This document shows positions 11,432-23,200 of a DNA stretch of 64,000 nt, in pieces. The stretch is from Halocaridina rubra. Its lineage: Eukaryota; Arthropoda; Malacostraca; Decapoda; Atyidae. The translations under genes and the position numbers were made by a program. The notes under the pieces were generated by a model. It saw only the letters and a program-made list of their open reading frames with translations. It was not told the DNA's origin and did not search any database. Within the stretch, counting starts at the first letter, position 1; each line of letters begins with the position of its first letter. Location: NCBI GenBank assembly GCA_037179515.1, contig JAXCGZ010007590.1, positions 132,001 to 196,000 of the forward strand, in the 5' to 3' direction.

Positions 11432-14400
11432 TTAGTGATACTTATCGTACCTGTCCTTAAAACTATGGATTGAGATAGTATTAACTACCTCCTCGCTTAG
11501 CGAATTCCAATTATCAACTACTCTTACACTGAAAAAGTATTTCCTTACATCCTGCAAAGAAGTTTTCTTACGAAGCTTCAAACTATGACCTCTAGTTCTA
11601 GAGCCAGCCATATCAAAATATCGATCCCTATCCACTCTATCATAACCATGAAGGAATTTAAAGACTGTCACCATATCCCCCCTTACTCTTCTAGCTTCGA
11701 GTGATGGTAAGTCTAATTCCCTCAGCCTCTCATCATAACTGAGATTGCGTATTTCTGGCACCAGTTTTGTGGCATGTCTTTGAACTTTTTCAAGCTTAGC
11801 TATGTGCTTTTTCAAGTGCGGATTCCAAAAGGGGGCTGCATATTCGAGTTTTGGCCTCACATAGGTTACATAAATATTTCTGAACATTTCCTTGTCCATG
11901 TGCCTGAAGGCTACCCTTACATTTGATAAGAAAGCATATGCTGCCCTTACTATGGAAAAGAAGTTTTCTTACGAAGCTTCAAACTATGACCTCTAGTTCT
12001 ACAGCCTGCCATATCAAAACATCGATCACTATCCACTCTATCATAGCCATGAAAGAATTAAAAGACTGTCACCATATCCCCCCTCAATCTTCTAGCTTCG
12101 AGTGATGGTAAGTCTAATTCCCTCGGCCTCTCATCATAACTGAAATTGCGTATTTCTGGCAACACTTTCGTGGCATGTCTTTGAACTTTTTCAAGCTTAG
12201 CTATGTGCTTTTTTAAGTGTGGATTCCAAAAGGGGGCTGCATATTCGAGTTTTGGCCTCACATAGGTTACATAAATATTTCTAAACATTTCCTTGTCCAT
12301 GTGCCTGAAGGCTACCCTTACATTTGATAAGAAAGCATATGCTGCCCTTACTATGCCATTTATATGTATTTCTGGAGACAGATCTGCCAGTATGTTTACT
12401 CCTAGATCTCTCTCATTTTCTGTCTCTCGAAGTTGTACTCTAGCCACCGAGTAGTCAAGCTTGGGCCTTCTTGCACTTGTACCCATTCTCATTACCTTAC
12501 ATTTTGAAGTATTGAATTTCATTAGCCACTTTTCTGACCACTCATGCAGATTATTTACATCCTCCTGAAGTTCTCTACCATTGTTCTCGTTTTTACTTTC
12601 TTCACAATCTTTGCATCATTTGCAAACATATTCATGAATGAATTTACAGACTCTGGTAGGTCATTTACATATACAAGGAACAAAAGTGGCTCTAAAACTG
12701 AACCCTGTGGAACTCCACTACTAACTCTTCTCCATTCAGACACTGGGTGTCTTACTCTAACCCTCTGTTCCCTTCCTTCAAAGTAAGTTTTTATCCATTC
12801 CAAAACATTTCCACCTATTCTAGCCATTGCTTGCAGCTTCCTAATAAGTCTCCCATGTGGAACAGTGACAAACGCTTTCTGGAAGTCTAGGAATATGCAA
12901 TCTGCCCAGCCCTCCCTTTCCTGTAAGATTCGGCTTACCTCATCATAAAATTCTAATAAGTTTGTTACTGTTGATCTACCTTCTCTGAAGCCATGTTGCC
13001 TCACTGACAAAAAGTTGAAGGATTCCAAGTGAAAAGAGATATGTTTCCTTAGTAGTTTCTCCATAACTTTGCAAACTATGACGGTCAAGGAAACTGGTCT
13101 ATAGTTCAGAGCCGTATCCCTCCTTCTCTTTTTGAAGATAGGTATCACATTTGCTTGTTTCCAGCATCTTGGAATCTCCCCTGACTCCAGTGACTTTTTA
13201 AATATGATACTTAGTGCCACTGATATTGAGTTTGCGCATTTTTTAAGCACATGAGGGGATATGTCATCAGGACCTGTAGCTTTATGAATATCTAAATCCA
13301 TCAGTACTTTGCATACCTCTGTGGCTGTAAGGTTGATGTTCTCTAATACTGGCCCTTGGGCTTCTATCTCTGCAATCTGAGGGGGTGGGGTATTTTCTAC
13401 TGTAAATACTGACTGAAACTCCTTGTTCAATTCTTTGCAGATCTCTTCATCCGTCTCAGTGATGCTTCCATCCGCTCTCTTTAGCCTTAAAACCTGTTCT
13501 TTTACCTTCAGTTTTCCTCTGATAAAGCTGTGGAAAAGCTTGGGATTTTCTTTAGCCTTCCTGGTGATGTCCCTCTCAAAGTCTCTCTCTGCCTCTCTCC
13601 TTTTACTTAGGTAGTCATTTCTTGCTCTTTTGTAGGTTTGCCAGGCATTTATGTTTTTTCTCCTCCTATACCTTTTCCAGCATTTGTCTCTCCACTCCTT
13701 AGCTCTTTTACACCCATTATCGAACCATTTCTCTCTGGCATGAATTACACCTACTTTGGTGACAGGTATGCAGCAATCTACTATCTTCCCATATTTCTCA
13801 CAAAAGATGTCATACATTTCTTGTACAGATTTGTTGTAAAATAAGGTTCTCCAGTCAATAACTGCAAAAAGCTCATTCATTTTGATGTAATCTCCTTTCA
13901 GATAGTTCCTCCTCATGTCCTTGGTGCCTCTACTCTCAGGCAGAATATCTTCAATGATATATTCCATCAACAACACACAGTGGTCACTCTTTCCAGTTGG
14001 TAGTTCATACTCAGGTTTTTCAATATCCAACACATTATCTGTGAATACTAGATCAAGTAGTGATGGCTCATCCCCACCCCTGGCCCTCGTTGGTTCCATT
14101 ACATGTTGGTGTAGGAAATTCCCTTGTACGCAATCTAGGAATCTTGCCCCGAATGAGTCCTCACCACTGTGTGGGTCAAGATTTATCCAATCTATCTCTT
14201 TATGATTAAAATCTCCCATAATAAAAATCCTACATTTTTTCTCCCGTTCCATGTTAACAACTGAGTTTATGACTTCAATAGTACCTATATGACTTTCCTC
14301 ATAAACTTCAAGCCTATTCTGGTTCCTTGGTGGGTTATATACAACAGTTATTATAATGCTCTCTGACCCAGTATTTATGCAAGCAACAAGAAATTCCTTG

Positions 14401-14654
14401 AACTCACTTTCTATAGCCAAGTTTATTTCTTCAACTTGAATCCTTTCGCTTATGAGCAGTGCTATCCCTTCACCAGTCCTCTCAGATCTTTCAACCCTTA
14501 ATATTCTGAAGCCCTTAGGAAAAACCGTGACACTGTTTATATCCTTACTCAACTTAGTCTCTGTAATTGCTACTATATCTGCCTTACTGTTGTGAATCCT
14601 ATCTTTTAATTCTACTGACTTACCAGCTAATCCATCAGCATTTGTGTATAACAA
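11432..14654 (-). pseudogene. Family B ORF2 (EN-RT), copy B1, inactive
   Basis: EN begins LLYTNADGLAGK and has VAITETKLS, MGDFNHKEIDW, LLDLVFTD and GKSDHCVLL. RT has HKATGPDDIS, NYRPVSLT, FLDFQKAF, GVPQGSVLEPLL and a catalytic box FAND, where sister copies B3, B5 and B6 read YADD or FADD. A 1-bp loss in a T-run near 12590 (five T against six in B5 and B6) shifts the frame right after this box. The thumb region then follows at 12058-12522 and is partly repeated at 11432-11955. Two lesions at the active site make it non-functional. Confidence 0.88.
11555..12355 (-). repeat. Internal 401-bp tandem duplication in B1
   Basis: The block 11555-11955 recurs at 11956-12355 at an offset of 401 bp. Markers are AAAGAAGTTTTCTTACG (11555 and 11956) and CTGCCCTTACTATG (11941 and 12342). 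The two blocks differ at about 10 positions per 120 bp, so the event is old or joined two divergent copies. Confidence 0.85.
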
Positions 14655-14699
14655 TCTTAATGAGGCCCCATCCCCTGATCTTCTGTCATTATCTTCTTT

Positions 14700-15436
14700 A
14701 TGTCCCCTTTGTCTGGAAGAACTCTGAAATGAAAATTTTTCTTCTCTTCTTCATTTCTTTCCTCATTTAACCTTCTTACCTCTTGCAACAAGTTTTTTTA
14801 TCTTTCCCATCTCTTCCTGTGTTATGTATCATCTAATGAACACTTTGAATTCTTGAAGGTCTTTTAGACTTTTTTTTCTCAACAATATTTCCCTACATGT
14901 TTCCCCTCTCTCAAAGGTTACTTTTGTTGGTCTCGGCTTTCCTACCCTCGAATATTTACCTAGTTGGTGTATGTTTACAATATCCTCAGGACCACAAACT
15001 ACTCCAAGCTTTCTTATCAGGTCTACAACCCTAGATTTATTTTCTCTGTTCAATGTTTTCCTTAATCTGGACATTCCAAGCAGCAATCTCGTCTCTCTCA
15101 GAATAGAGCAGTGAATTAACATCTAATTCCTTTAGGTTGTCATTCAGCTGTTTGTTTTTATCTTCTTATTTAGAAATTCTAGTTTCTAGTTCACTCTTTT
15201 CCCCTTCCAGCTTTATTCTTTCTCTCCTGCCCTTGTGCTTTATTTGCTTCCTCCAAAGATCTTATTTCCTCTCTGAGTGTTTCATTCTCTTTCATTTCTC
15301 CATCCATATTCCAAATTTTTTCATCAAGGCTTAAAACCATTGCCTCTAAATCCTTGATTTTCTGTTTTAGTCTCCTGATAGCTACCCCTCCTCCCAACCC
15401 ATGGGTGGGAGAGGTTTGGGACAGAGATGGACTCAT
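14700..15436 (-). pseudogene. Family B ORF1 (coiled-coil, RRM-like), copy B1, frameshifted
   Basis: The N-terminal segment (15191-15436, minus) starts MSPSLSQTSP and is rich in heptad-like Lys/Glu/Leu (IRRLKQKIKDLEAMVLSLDE), a likely coiled coil for trimerisation. A second segment (14829-15122) reads IRKLGVVCGPEDIVNIHQLG and KPTKVTFERG-like sequence, resembling an RNA-binding RRM-type domain. It then runs through frameshifts to the start of ORF2 near 14660. No zinc knuckles are seen. Its role would be RNA binding in the LINE RNP. The pieces are out of frame, so it is non-functional. Confidence 0.7.
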
Positions 15437-15895
15437 TTTTATGTTCTCCCTCTCACAGAATATAGAAAGAAGAAGAGAAAGAGAGAAAAAAAAGAGAGAA
15501 ACTTTTATGTAAGCTTCACACAGAAATTTTATATCTCCATAAAAGTGGTATTTAGTGACTCAATTTATCTCTTTTCTGGTAACACACATCTTAACTTAAA
15601 ATTTGACTATGGTAATTTGAGGATACAAAGAAAAAGAAAAATAAATGCATCAAAACAAAAGTCAAACCTAAAGGAAAATTTGAATTTGTGTCTGAGAAGG
15701 GACCCACCTGTTTCTGCTATATATTCTTCCTAACTGATAAACTCACTTGCTAACCAAGATATGTTATCACAGGATTAGACTTTACATTTAACTCAATATA
15801 TATACAAAATAAAAAAATTGTAAAAGAGAAAGCTAAAAGAAAAGAAAAAAAATGAAGAAAATAAGACAGCTGTACTACTTGGTGTGTATGTGTTT

Positions 15896-15957
15896 ATATG
15901 TATGTATATGTATGTATATGTATATATATGTGTATGTATATGTATACTCAAATGTAT
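15896..15957. repeat. Imperfect (TGTATG/TATA)n microsatellite
   Basis: Alternating TGTATG and TATATG units. They replace the outer 5' UTR of B1 that copies B4 and B7 still have. Confidence 0.9.
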
Positions 15958-16259
15958 GTATGTGTCTGAGGGTATATAATAATTACTAATCAGTCAATTA
16001 ATATCAGAACTCACCAAGAATACAAACCTTTAAATATTAACTAAAGGAAGTCATATCTGGGCAGTGTGATATTTTCTTTGATCAAAACTTAGCAAGAGGG
16101 TCTGCCCCTCTCTATTTATCTCTTTCTTCTTTAATTTTCGTGCTTATCCCTCAATCCTTCAGATCCTATATCACCCTCTCTTCAGTGATGACACCATGAA
16201 TAGGGATAAGAGAGTTCACTCGTCGTCGTCACTGTTTCCCCCCCCCCACCTATCCCATC
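15958..16259. other. No gene seen
   Basis: About 300 bp without recognisable coding sequence. It includes pyrimidine-rich stretches and a C-run near 16240, then enters family C endonuclease sequence. Confidence 0.5.
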
Positions 16260-16757
16260 CCATCCATTACAGTTACAGCCATGTCATTGCTGTCAACATT
16301 AAACTACAGGGCAGCTGTATAGATCTTTACAACATCTCTAGACAGCACAATGGTGACTTAGACCTGGCTACCCTCTTTGGCTTAGCCAGCCATTGTGACT
16401 AGGTAATAGGAGGCGACTTTAATGCGCACCATCTAAGATTCAGGTATGAACACCCCTGTGCAGCGGGCAGACACATCATGAGTCTGCTGGACGACCAAGA
16501 GGACATCACCTTGCTCAACAACCACGAGCCAACTCATGACAGAGGTGAAATACCAGATGTCACCTTCGTCTCCAACTCCCTAAAAAAAGACACAACTTGG
16601 AGAGTTCACCCCCTGGTCATGAGTGACCACTATGGGATCCACCTCAAGCTGCCAATTCCTTAAATCTTCCAAATCCCTGCTCCTCCTCCTCAATGGAATT
16701 TCAAGAGGGCCGACTGGGGCCGATTCCAGGAACACCTCAGCAATTAGTACCCAGCTT
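16260..16757 (+). pseudogene. Family C endonuclease fragment
   Basis: Translation shows VIAVNIKLQG, a stop before IGGDFNAHH (about 16400), then DVTFVSN and MSDHYGIHL (about 16620), which are the APE-type endonuclease motifs. An in-frame stop at 16400 and another after LPIP interrupt it. The sequence ends at the (AAAC)n tail of the inserted family D element. Confidence 0.8.
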
Positions 16758-16812
16758 ATACAAACAAACAAACAAACATTTATTTCCATTTTTGTACAAT
16801 GGTTATTCTTCT
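16758..16812 (-). repeat. Family D 3' tail, (GTTT)n
   Basis: On the minus strand it reads AATAACCATTGTAC, then ATGGAAATAAATGTTTG with four GTTT repeats. The same module ends the SINE at 28856, and a variant ends D2 at 59.06 kb. Confidence 0.85.
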
Positions 16813-17139
16813 AAGATTAAAAGTAACTTATAAGTAGACATGTAATTGAACTAATAAGTAAGAGGGTAATACATACAGTTAAATTAAATGTAGCTTTCCT
16901 AGAAAATAATAATGCTGTAATAAAAATGTTAACAATAATGTTAATAATAAAGTAGTAATAATAACACTCGATAAAGTATCATTATTATCGGCATCAGCAC
17001 CATATTTGTTTTCCTTACTTTGAGAATAATTAGTTCTTAACTTAGAGAGCAAAGAAGTCAATATCAGTTTACATATAGAGAGGTTAGTGTTTATGGAAAT
17101 TGCATTAAATCATTAAGTTTACTTTATATGTGAGCAGCA

Positions 17140-20100
17140 ACTATTTGTCCAAAAGAAAACTATATAGTTTGCCTTTGAAAGCTGCGAAGGAGGATTCATT
17201 TTTAAGATGCTCTGGAATATTGCTCCAGAGTGTTGGCCCTATGATAGTGATCATCTTTGAACCTGCTTCTGTGTTTTTCTCTGAATAAAGAGCTCACTGC
17301 TCTGTCTTGTGTTGGTTCCCCTTATATCCCTGACTGTTTTTTTAAATCAAATAGCCAGCTAGGATAATGATGGTCAAAAATTTTGTATACAAAAACATAA
17401 ATAGCATAAGCGACCTTCTTTTCTGCCCACAGCCACCCAAGTTTATTGAGAGCTGGTGTGATGTGGTCATATTTTCTTATTCCTCCCAGGGCACCTCGAT
17501 CTGCAATATTAATAAGCTTCTGTATTCTGTTTATCTGAGTCTTAGTCGTAGCTCCCCAAACAGTTGTGCAGTAATTAATTGGGCTTAGGGCTAGAGATTC
17601 AACAACAGTTATTTGAGAGGTAGTAGCAAAATTGTCTTTTATACGTGATAAGTTCATTAATGTTCTTGTAACCTTTTTACATACTTTATCTATGTGAGAA
17701 TCAAATAACATGTAGTTATCAAAGTGAATTCCTAGGTTTTTGACTGTTTTACTGGGTGTAATGATATTGCCGCAAAAATTAATTGTTGTGTTTTCTGGAA
17801 TTAGTGCTATATGGAACCTTGAACCAATAAATATGCATTGTGTTTTATTTTTGTTAATAAACAGCCCAATTTCTTGAAAATAGATTTTAATTTTTGGCAG
17901 AGTGTTTTTTTCTCTTAAGGTTAGCTCTGTGAGATTATTAATATCACCACTAAGGAGTAGTTGAGTGCCATCTGCATATTGTACGACTAGACAGTCAGAA
18001 ATGAAAGAAAATAGATCATTTACATAAATGAAGAAGAGGATAGGACCAATTACTGATCCCTGTGGAACACCAAATGATACATTTTTTGGCATAGACATAA
18101 TGTTGTTAAGATGTATAGACTGTTTGCGATTAGATAGATACATTCTAAACCAGCTCGGATCAATATTTAGGTTAGTACATTTACTTATAAGAATTTCATG
18201 GTTTACACTGTTGAAGGCTTTTGATAAGTCTAATAATACAAGCAGAGAGATTTTTTCATATCTATATCATTATAGATACTATTCGTAAGTTTGAGCAATG
18301 CAGCTTCCATCAAGAGTTTCGGTCTGAAACCATGTTGGTTAATAGATAATACTCTATTTGACTCTAAATATGACATAAGTTGGCATGCAACAATTTTTTC
18401 TAATATTTTAGAGAATATGGGTAGCAGGGATATGGGACGATAGTTTGTCACATCTTCTCTGTCCCCCTTTTTATGCAGAAGTATTACATGTGATTTTTAC
18501 CAAGAGTCACGAAACTTTTTAGTAACAATGGAAGTGTTCATAATATTTAGAATATAAGATACAATCATGGGTAGAGCATCTTTGATGAATTGAAATGGAA
18601 TACCATCTGGACCATAAGAGCCAGAGTTTCTCAGACTCTTTATGGTAAGAATTAGGGTAGCACAATCGATAAGATTTATCTTGAAGTACTCTCTTGTGCT
18701 TACATTGGATGAATTGACATTTAAGTAATTACTCATATTCACTGAGTTAATGTTTTCTTGTGTTTTCTCATATGTATTCTTCTCAACGGCAGCAAAATAG
18801 TTATTAAAGATTTCCGCTTTGTCTTTCAACTCCGTAATATTTTCATAACTTTCTGAGGTAGTCTTTTCATGTGGTATCATGCTTCTTATCACTTTCCATG
18901 TTGCTGCTGTATCATGTCTAGAGTTATTGAATTGTTATTTGTAAAAGTCTTTTTACTTACAATGATGAGAGATCTAACACATTTCTTTTCTGCTTTATAA
19001 CGTTCACAGAGAGTCATATCATATCTATTTATTTTTAGCTCTTTTTGTATTTGATTTCTGATTTGCATTGCTTCTATGATGTCATTAGTTAGCCAGGGGG
19101 CTGAGGGGCGGCTTATTTTTCTTGTTACAATGGGTGCACAACTATCTAAGCATTCATGGAAGACTTTTGTTATCTCAACATACAAATCGACGTTATTTGT
19201 AATTACCTAATTGTAAATACCTAATTGTGTTTACGGGAAAGAGCCCAAAGCTCGTATCTTCCCGTCTCCTGATCGGTTCCATTTTATACTTAGTGATACT
19301 TATCATACCTGTCCTTAAACCTATGGATTGAGATAGCATTAACTACCTCCTCGCTTAGCCAATTCCAATTATCAACTACTCTTACACTGAAAAAGTATTT
19401 CCTTACATCCTGAAAAGAAGTTTTCTTACGAAGCTTCAAACTATGACCTCTAGTTCTAGAGCCAGCCATATCAAAAATTCGATCCCTATCCACTCTACCA
19501 TAACCATGAAGGAATTGAAAGACTGTCACCATATCCCCCCTCAATCTTCTAGCTTCGAGTGATGGTAAGTCTAATTCCCTCAGCCTCTCATCATAACTGA
19601 GATTGCGTATTTCTGGCACCAGTTTCGTGGCATATCTTTGAACTTTTTCAAGCTTAGCTATGTGCTTTTTCAAGTGCGGATTCCAAAAGGGGGCTGCATA
19701 TTCGAGTTTTGGCCTCACATAGGTTACATAAATATTTCTGTGTTTATAATACTATTAAGTACATTTGTATTGTTGATTAACGCCTCACAAAAGATATCAG
19801 TGGAGTAATTTTTAGACACCCCAATGTCTTGAAGAGAGGCTTCCTTTTGGGCTTGCTTATGTTTAGTATAGTAGTTTTGAGCTCGTAATCCGCAATTGGG
19901 CAAGGAACTACGTCCCAATAGGGTATACTTTCCACTTTATTTGTTATTATCAGATCTATAAGAGTCCTAGAATTAGGGGTTATGCGGGGCTGTTTTGTCA
20001 CTATTTGTGTTAACTTCACAGTGTTGATCACCCATTTTATTTTGTTATCTGTTGACAGCAAGTCATCATTAAAGTCACCAAGTATGTATACAGGTTTATG

Positions 20101-20213
20101 ACGCACACAGATATTTTTGAATGTTTCTAGCAGATGACTGAATGAACTGGAAGGTGCTTTAGGGTGACGGTAAACACACCCTACGATGAAAGATGGGAGT
20201 TTCTGATAATTTT
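17140..20213 (-). pseudogene. Family D EN-RT, copy D1, frameshifted and interrupted
   Basis: RT motifs on the minus strand: [46 protein letters not shown] and the catalytic box YADG (D to G in the second Asp; D2 has YADD). The thumb and C-terminal part runs to 17322, then a frameshift leads to IIGPTLWSNIPEHL (about 17215), ending near 17140. The linker (18497-19185) matches D2 (CAPIVTRKISRPSAPW). EN at 19777-20213 has VGCVYRHPKAP and ILGDFNDDLL. The 547-bp B2 insert sits in the linker. Inactive because of the YADG change, the frameshifts and the inserts. Confidence 0.85.
19199..19745 (-). mobile_element. Family B fragment B2, inserted in D1
   Basis: A 5'-truncated B copy: tail GTAATTACCTAATTG at 19199, 3' UTR, then the C-terminal 142 codons of ORF2 (VRNYLS-type thumb; EARRLRGDMVTV; KYFFSVRVVDNW). 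It is truncated upstream of NIYVTYMRPKLEY. Both flanks are family D coding sequence: INT on one side and NNVDLYVEI on the other. No target duplication longer than 2-3 bp is visible. Confidence 0.88.
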
Positions 20214-23200
20214 CCTTTTTTTTTCTTTTTTAAGAGTGTGACACCGGGACAGGCAGAAACTGCCCTCATCAACAAAGGCCCGGGCACAAGAAAATACCAA
20301 GACGAAGGAAAAGAAAAAGGTTAAGGGCAAGGCAGAGATGAGGTATTGTCACACAAAGGAAAACGACAGACAGAAAAAAACAGTCAAAGTACAGAGGACC
20401 CAGAGATATGGAGGACTAGGCCCGGACATGACGATAGATCTGCTTTTTGAAGGATGAAAGGTCATAAGAATTAGGAAAGACAGAAGGAGGAAGAGAGTTC
20501 CAGAGTCTGGAGGTAGATGGGAAGAAGCAGTCGCTGCACCAACCAATCCGCGAGCTACAAATCTCCACACAGTACCTGTGAGATGAGGCCGCTTGGCGAG
20601 TGTTACGCGGCCTCGGCAGTGGAGGAGGGATGCAACTCGCCAACTCATCAGAGCAGCGATGGAAGTAGTAGAGATAGAAAAGCGAAAGGGAAGATACCTT
20701 ACGGCGAAGAGAGAGAGAATCCAGGTTAGAAGTAAAAGAAGGATCATTAATGAGTCTGACTGCCTTAGATTCAACCCTATCAAGAAGATAAGTAAAGGAA
20801 GAAGCACCCCAGATGTGTGAGCAGTATTCTAAGCAGGGACGGATAAGACCTTTGTAAATTTTAAGTAACTGCAATGAGGAAAAGTAATGATGAAAATGAA
20901 ACAAAACCCCCAATTTTTTGGATGAAGATTTAGAAATTTGAATTATGTGATTCCTCCAAGACAAGTTAGAGGCTATATGGATTCCTAATATATTGATAGA
21001 GTTAAGAGGGTAAATTTCATTAGTTTCAAAGACAACAGGGTTATCAGGAGGAGAAGAAAATAAAAAAATAACCAGAAACTGTGTCTTGGAGGTATTGAAT
21101 TTAACTAAATTTTGAGTGCCCCATTCAAATACTCTCTGCAAATCAGAGTTAAGAGTAGAAGAAAGAGTGATACGAGATTGATTACGAGTAACAGATGAAG
21201 GTTGTGAAGAAAAGGCAGAGGAAAAGTGAAGGGTAGAATCATCGGCAAAGGCATGAAGAAGAGAGGAAGATGGGGATTGTAGAAGATCATTGATGAAGAG
21301 AAGGAAGAAAGTAGGTGAAAGAACAGAGCCCTGGGGAACACCACTGGATACAGAGAAAGGGCTAGATGTCGCACCATCAACAACTACAGATATAGAACGG
21401 TCAGTAAGAAAACTGGAAATCAGAGAACAAAAAGAAGGGGTAAAGCCATAGGCAGGGAGTTTGGCCAACAGAGCCTTGTGCCAGACTCTGTCAAAAGCCT
21501 TAGAGATATTGAGGGCGACGACAAAGGATTCCCCATAGTTCCTCAGAGAAGATGACCATCCATGAGTAAGATAGGACAGGAGATCACAAGTGGATCTTGC
21601 CTTGTGGAAGCCGTACTGGTGATCGCAGATAAGTGAGTTAGATTCAAGACGTTTCAAGAAGTGAGCATTAAGCAAAGTTTCAAAAACTTTAGCAATAGAG
21701 GAGGTTAGAGCAATAGGTCGGTAATTAGAAGGAATAGAGTGGTCACCCTTCTTAGGAACAGGTTGAACTAGAGCATGCTTCCAAGATGAAGGATAGATAC
21801 TGGTTGACAGAATGAGGCGAAAAAGACGGCAAAGCACGGGAGCCAGTTCATCTGCAAACTCCTTAAGGAACCTTGCAGGGATACCATCGGGACCAGATGC
21901 CTTGTTCGTCTTTAGCGAGCGAAGAACCTTATGAACTTTGCGTGAAGAAAGGATAAGGGAGGGCATAGGGTTAGAGAGGGGAAAAGACTGAGGAACAGGT
22001 GCGCTGGAATCGTTGATAGAAGAGTTGGCAGAAAAATGAGAGCCAAAGAGAGTGGCTTTGTCAGTGGGAGAGCAAGCTATAGAACCATCAGAACGAATGA
22101 GAGGGGGAAAGCTTGAGTTACAGAAGTTATTGGAGAGGTGTTTGGCTAAGGACCAGAAGCATTTGTCAGTGGGAAAGGAGTTAAGGTCATCAACTTTCCT
22201 TCTTATAAAGGAAGCCTTTGACCTTTGAATATGAGCTGTACAGCGATTCCTAGCTATAATAAAAGCAGAGTGAGTTAAATCAGAAGGAGAGGCTTGGTAA
22301 GATCGGTGAGCCTGATTCCTAGCCTGGATAGCCATGGAGCAGGCACGGTCAAACCAAGGTTTAGGGGGAGAGAAAGTTTTTGTAGAAGAGGGGATGTACG
22401 CCTCCATTCCCGCGGTCATGATCTCGGCAACTTTTAGAGCTACCTGATCAGGGTTGCGGGACCGAAAGCAGTAGTCATCCCTTGGGAAGTCATAGAGAAA
22501 GTTACGCAAAGTTTCATGTTGGGTTCGCTCGAAGTGCCAAGGGCGGCGCTGAGTAGGAGGGATTGGTGGTGGGGAAGCGAAAATGGAAGAGACAGAAATC
22601 ACAGAGTGGTCAGATTTACCAAGAGGGGAAAGCACAGAATAAGAGTAGTTTGAAGGGTTAGAAGTAAAAAATAGGTCAAGAGTGTTTGCAGCATGTTCGT
22701 GACGATCAGGAACGCGAGTAGGATGTTTGATAATTTGCTCCAGATCGTGAGTAATAGAGAAAGCAAAGGCCTCGCTTCCTCCCACATCAGTGTGAGAAGA
22801 ATGAAGCCACTCACTGTGGTGTACATTGAAGTCTCCAATGTAGAGAACTTCGGCATGTGGGTGAGAAGATAGCAAGGACTCATGGCACGAGGACAGATAT
22901 TCAAAGAAAGACACAAACTCGCTGGAGTTTGCAGAACAGTAGCAGAAGCAAAGGATGATAGTGGTAGTGGAAAGATAGACTTTTAGCCAGAGAACATCAA
23001 AGTCAGGAGATTCAAGGTCCATGAGCCTCATAGTAGGAGTATTAATGTTGCAGTATGCACAGACCCCACCTTTGGAACGAAAAAGAGTATACAGATTATT
23101 GTGGGAGATTTGGAATGGGTCAGTGGAAGCATGTATAGACAACTGGGTTTCAGATAGGAGGAGGAGGTTAGGGAGGAAAGTGCCTAAGTGCTGTTCCACA

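Noticed and set aside
12544..12786. Plus-strand ORFs over family B (12.5, 13.4-14.2, 42.6-44.1, 45.5-45.9 kb)
   Set aside because: All are antisense shadows of minus-strand RT/EN coding sequence.
19290..19718. 142-codon ORF as a host protein
   Set aside because: C-terminal RT of family B, matched by six other copies in the window.
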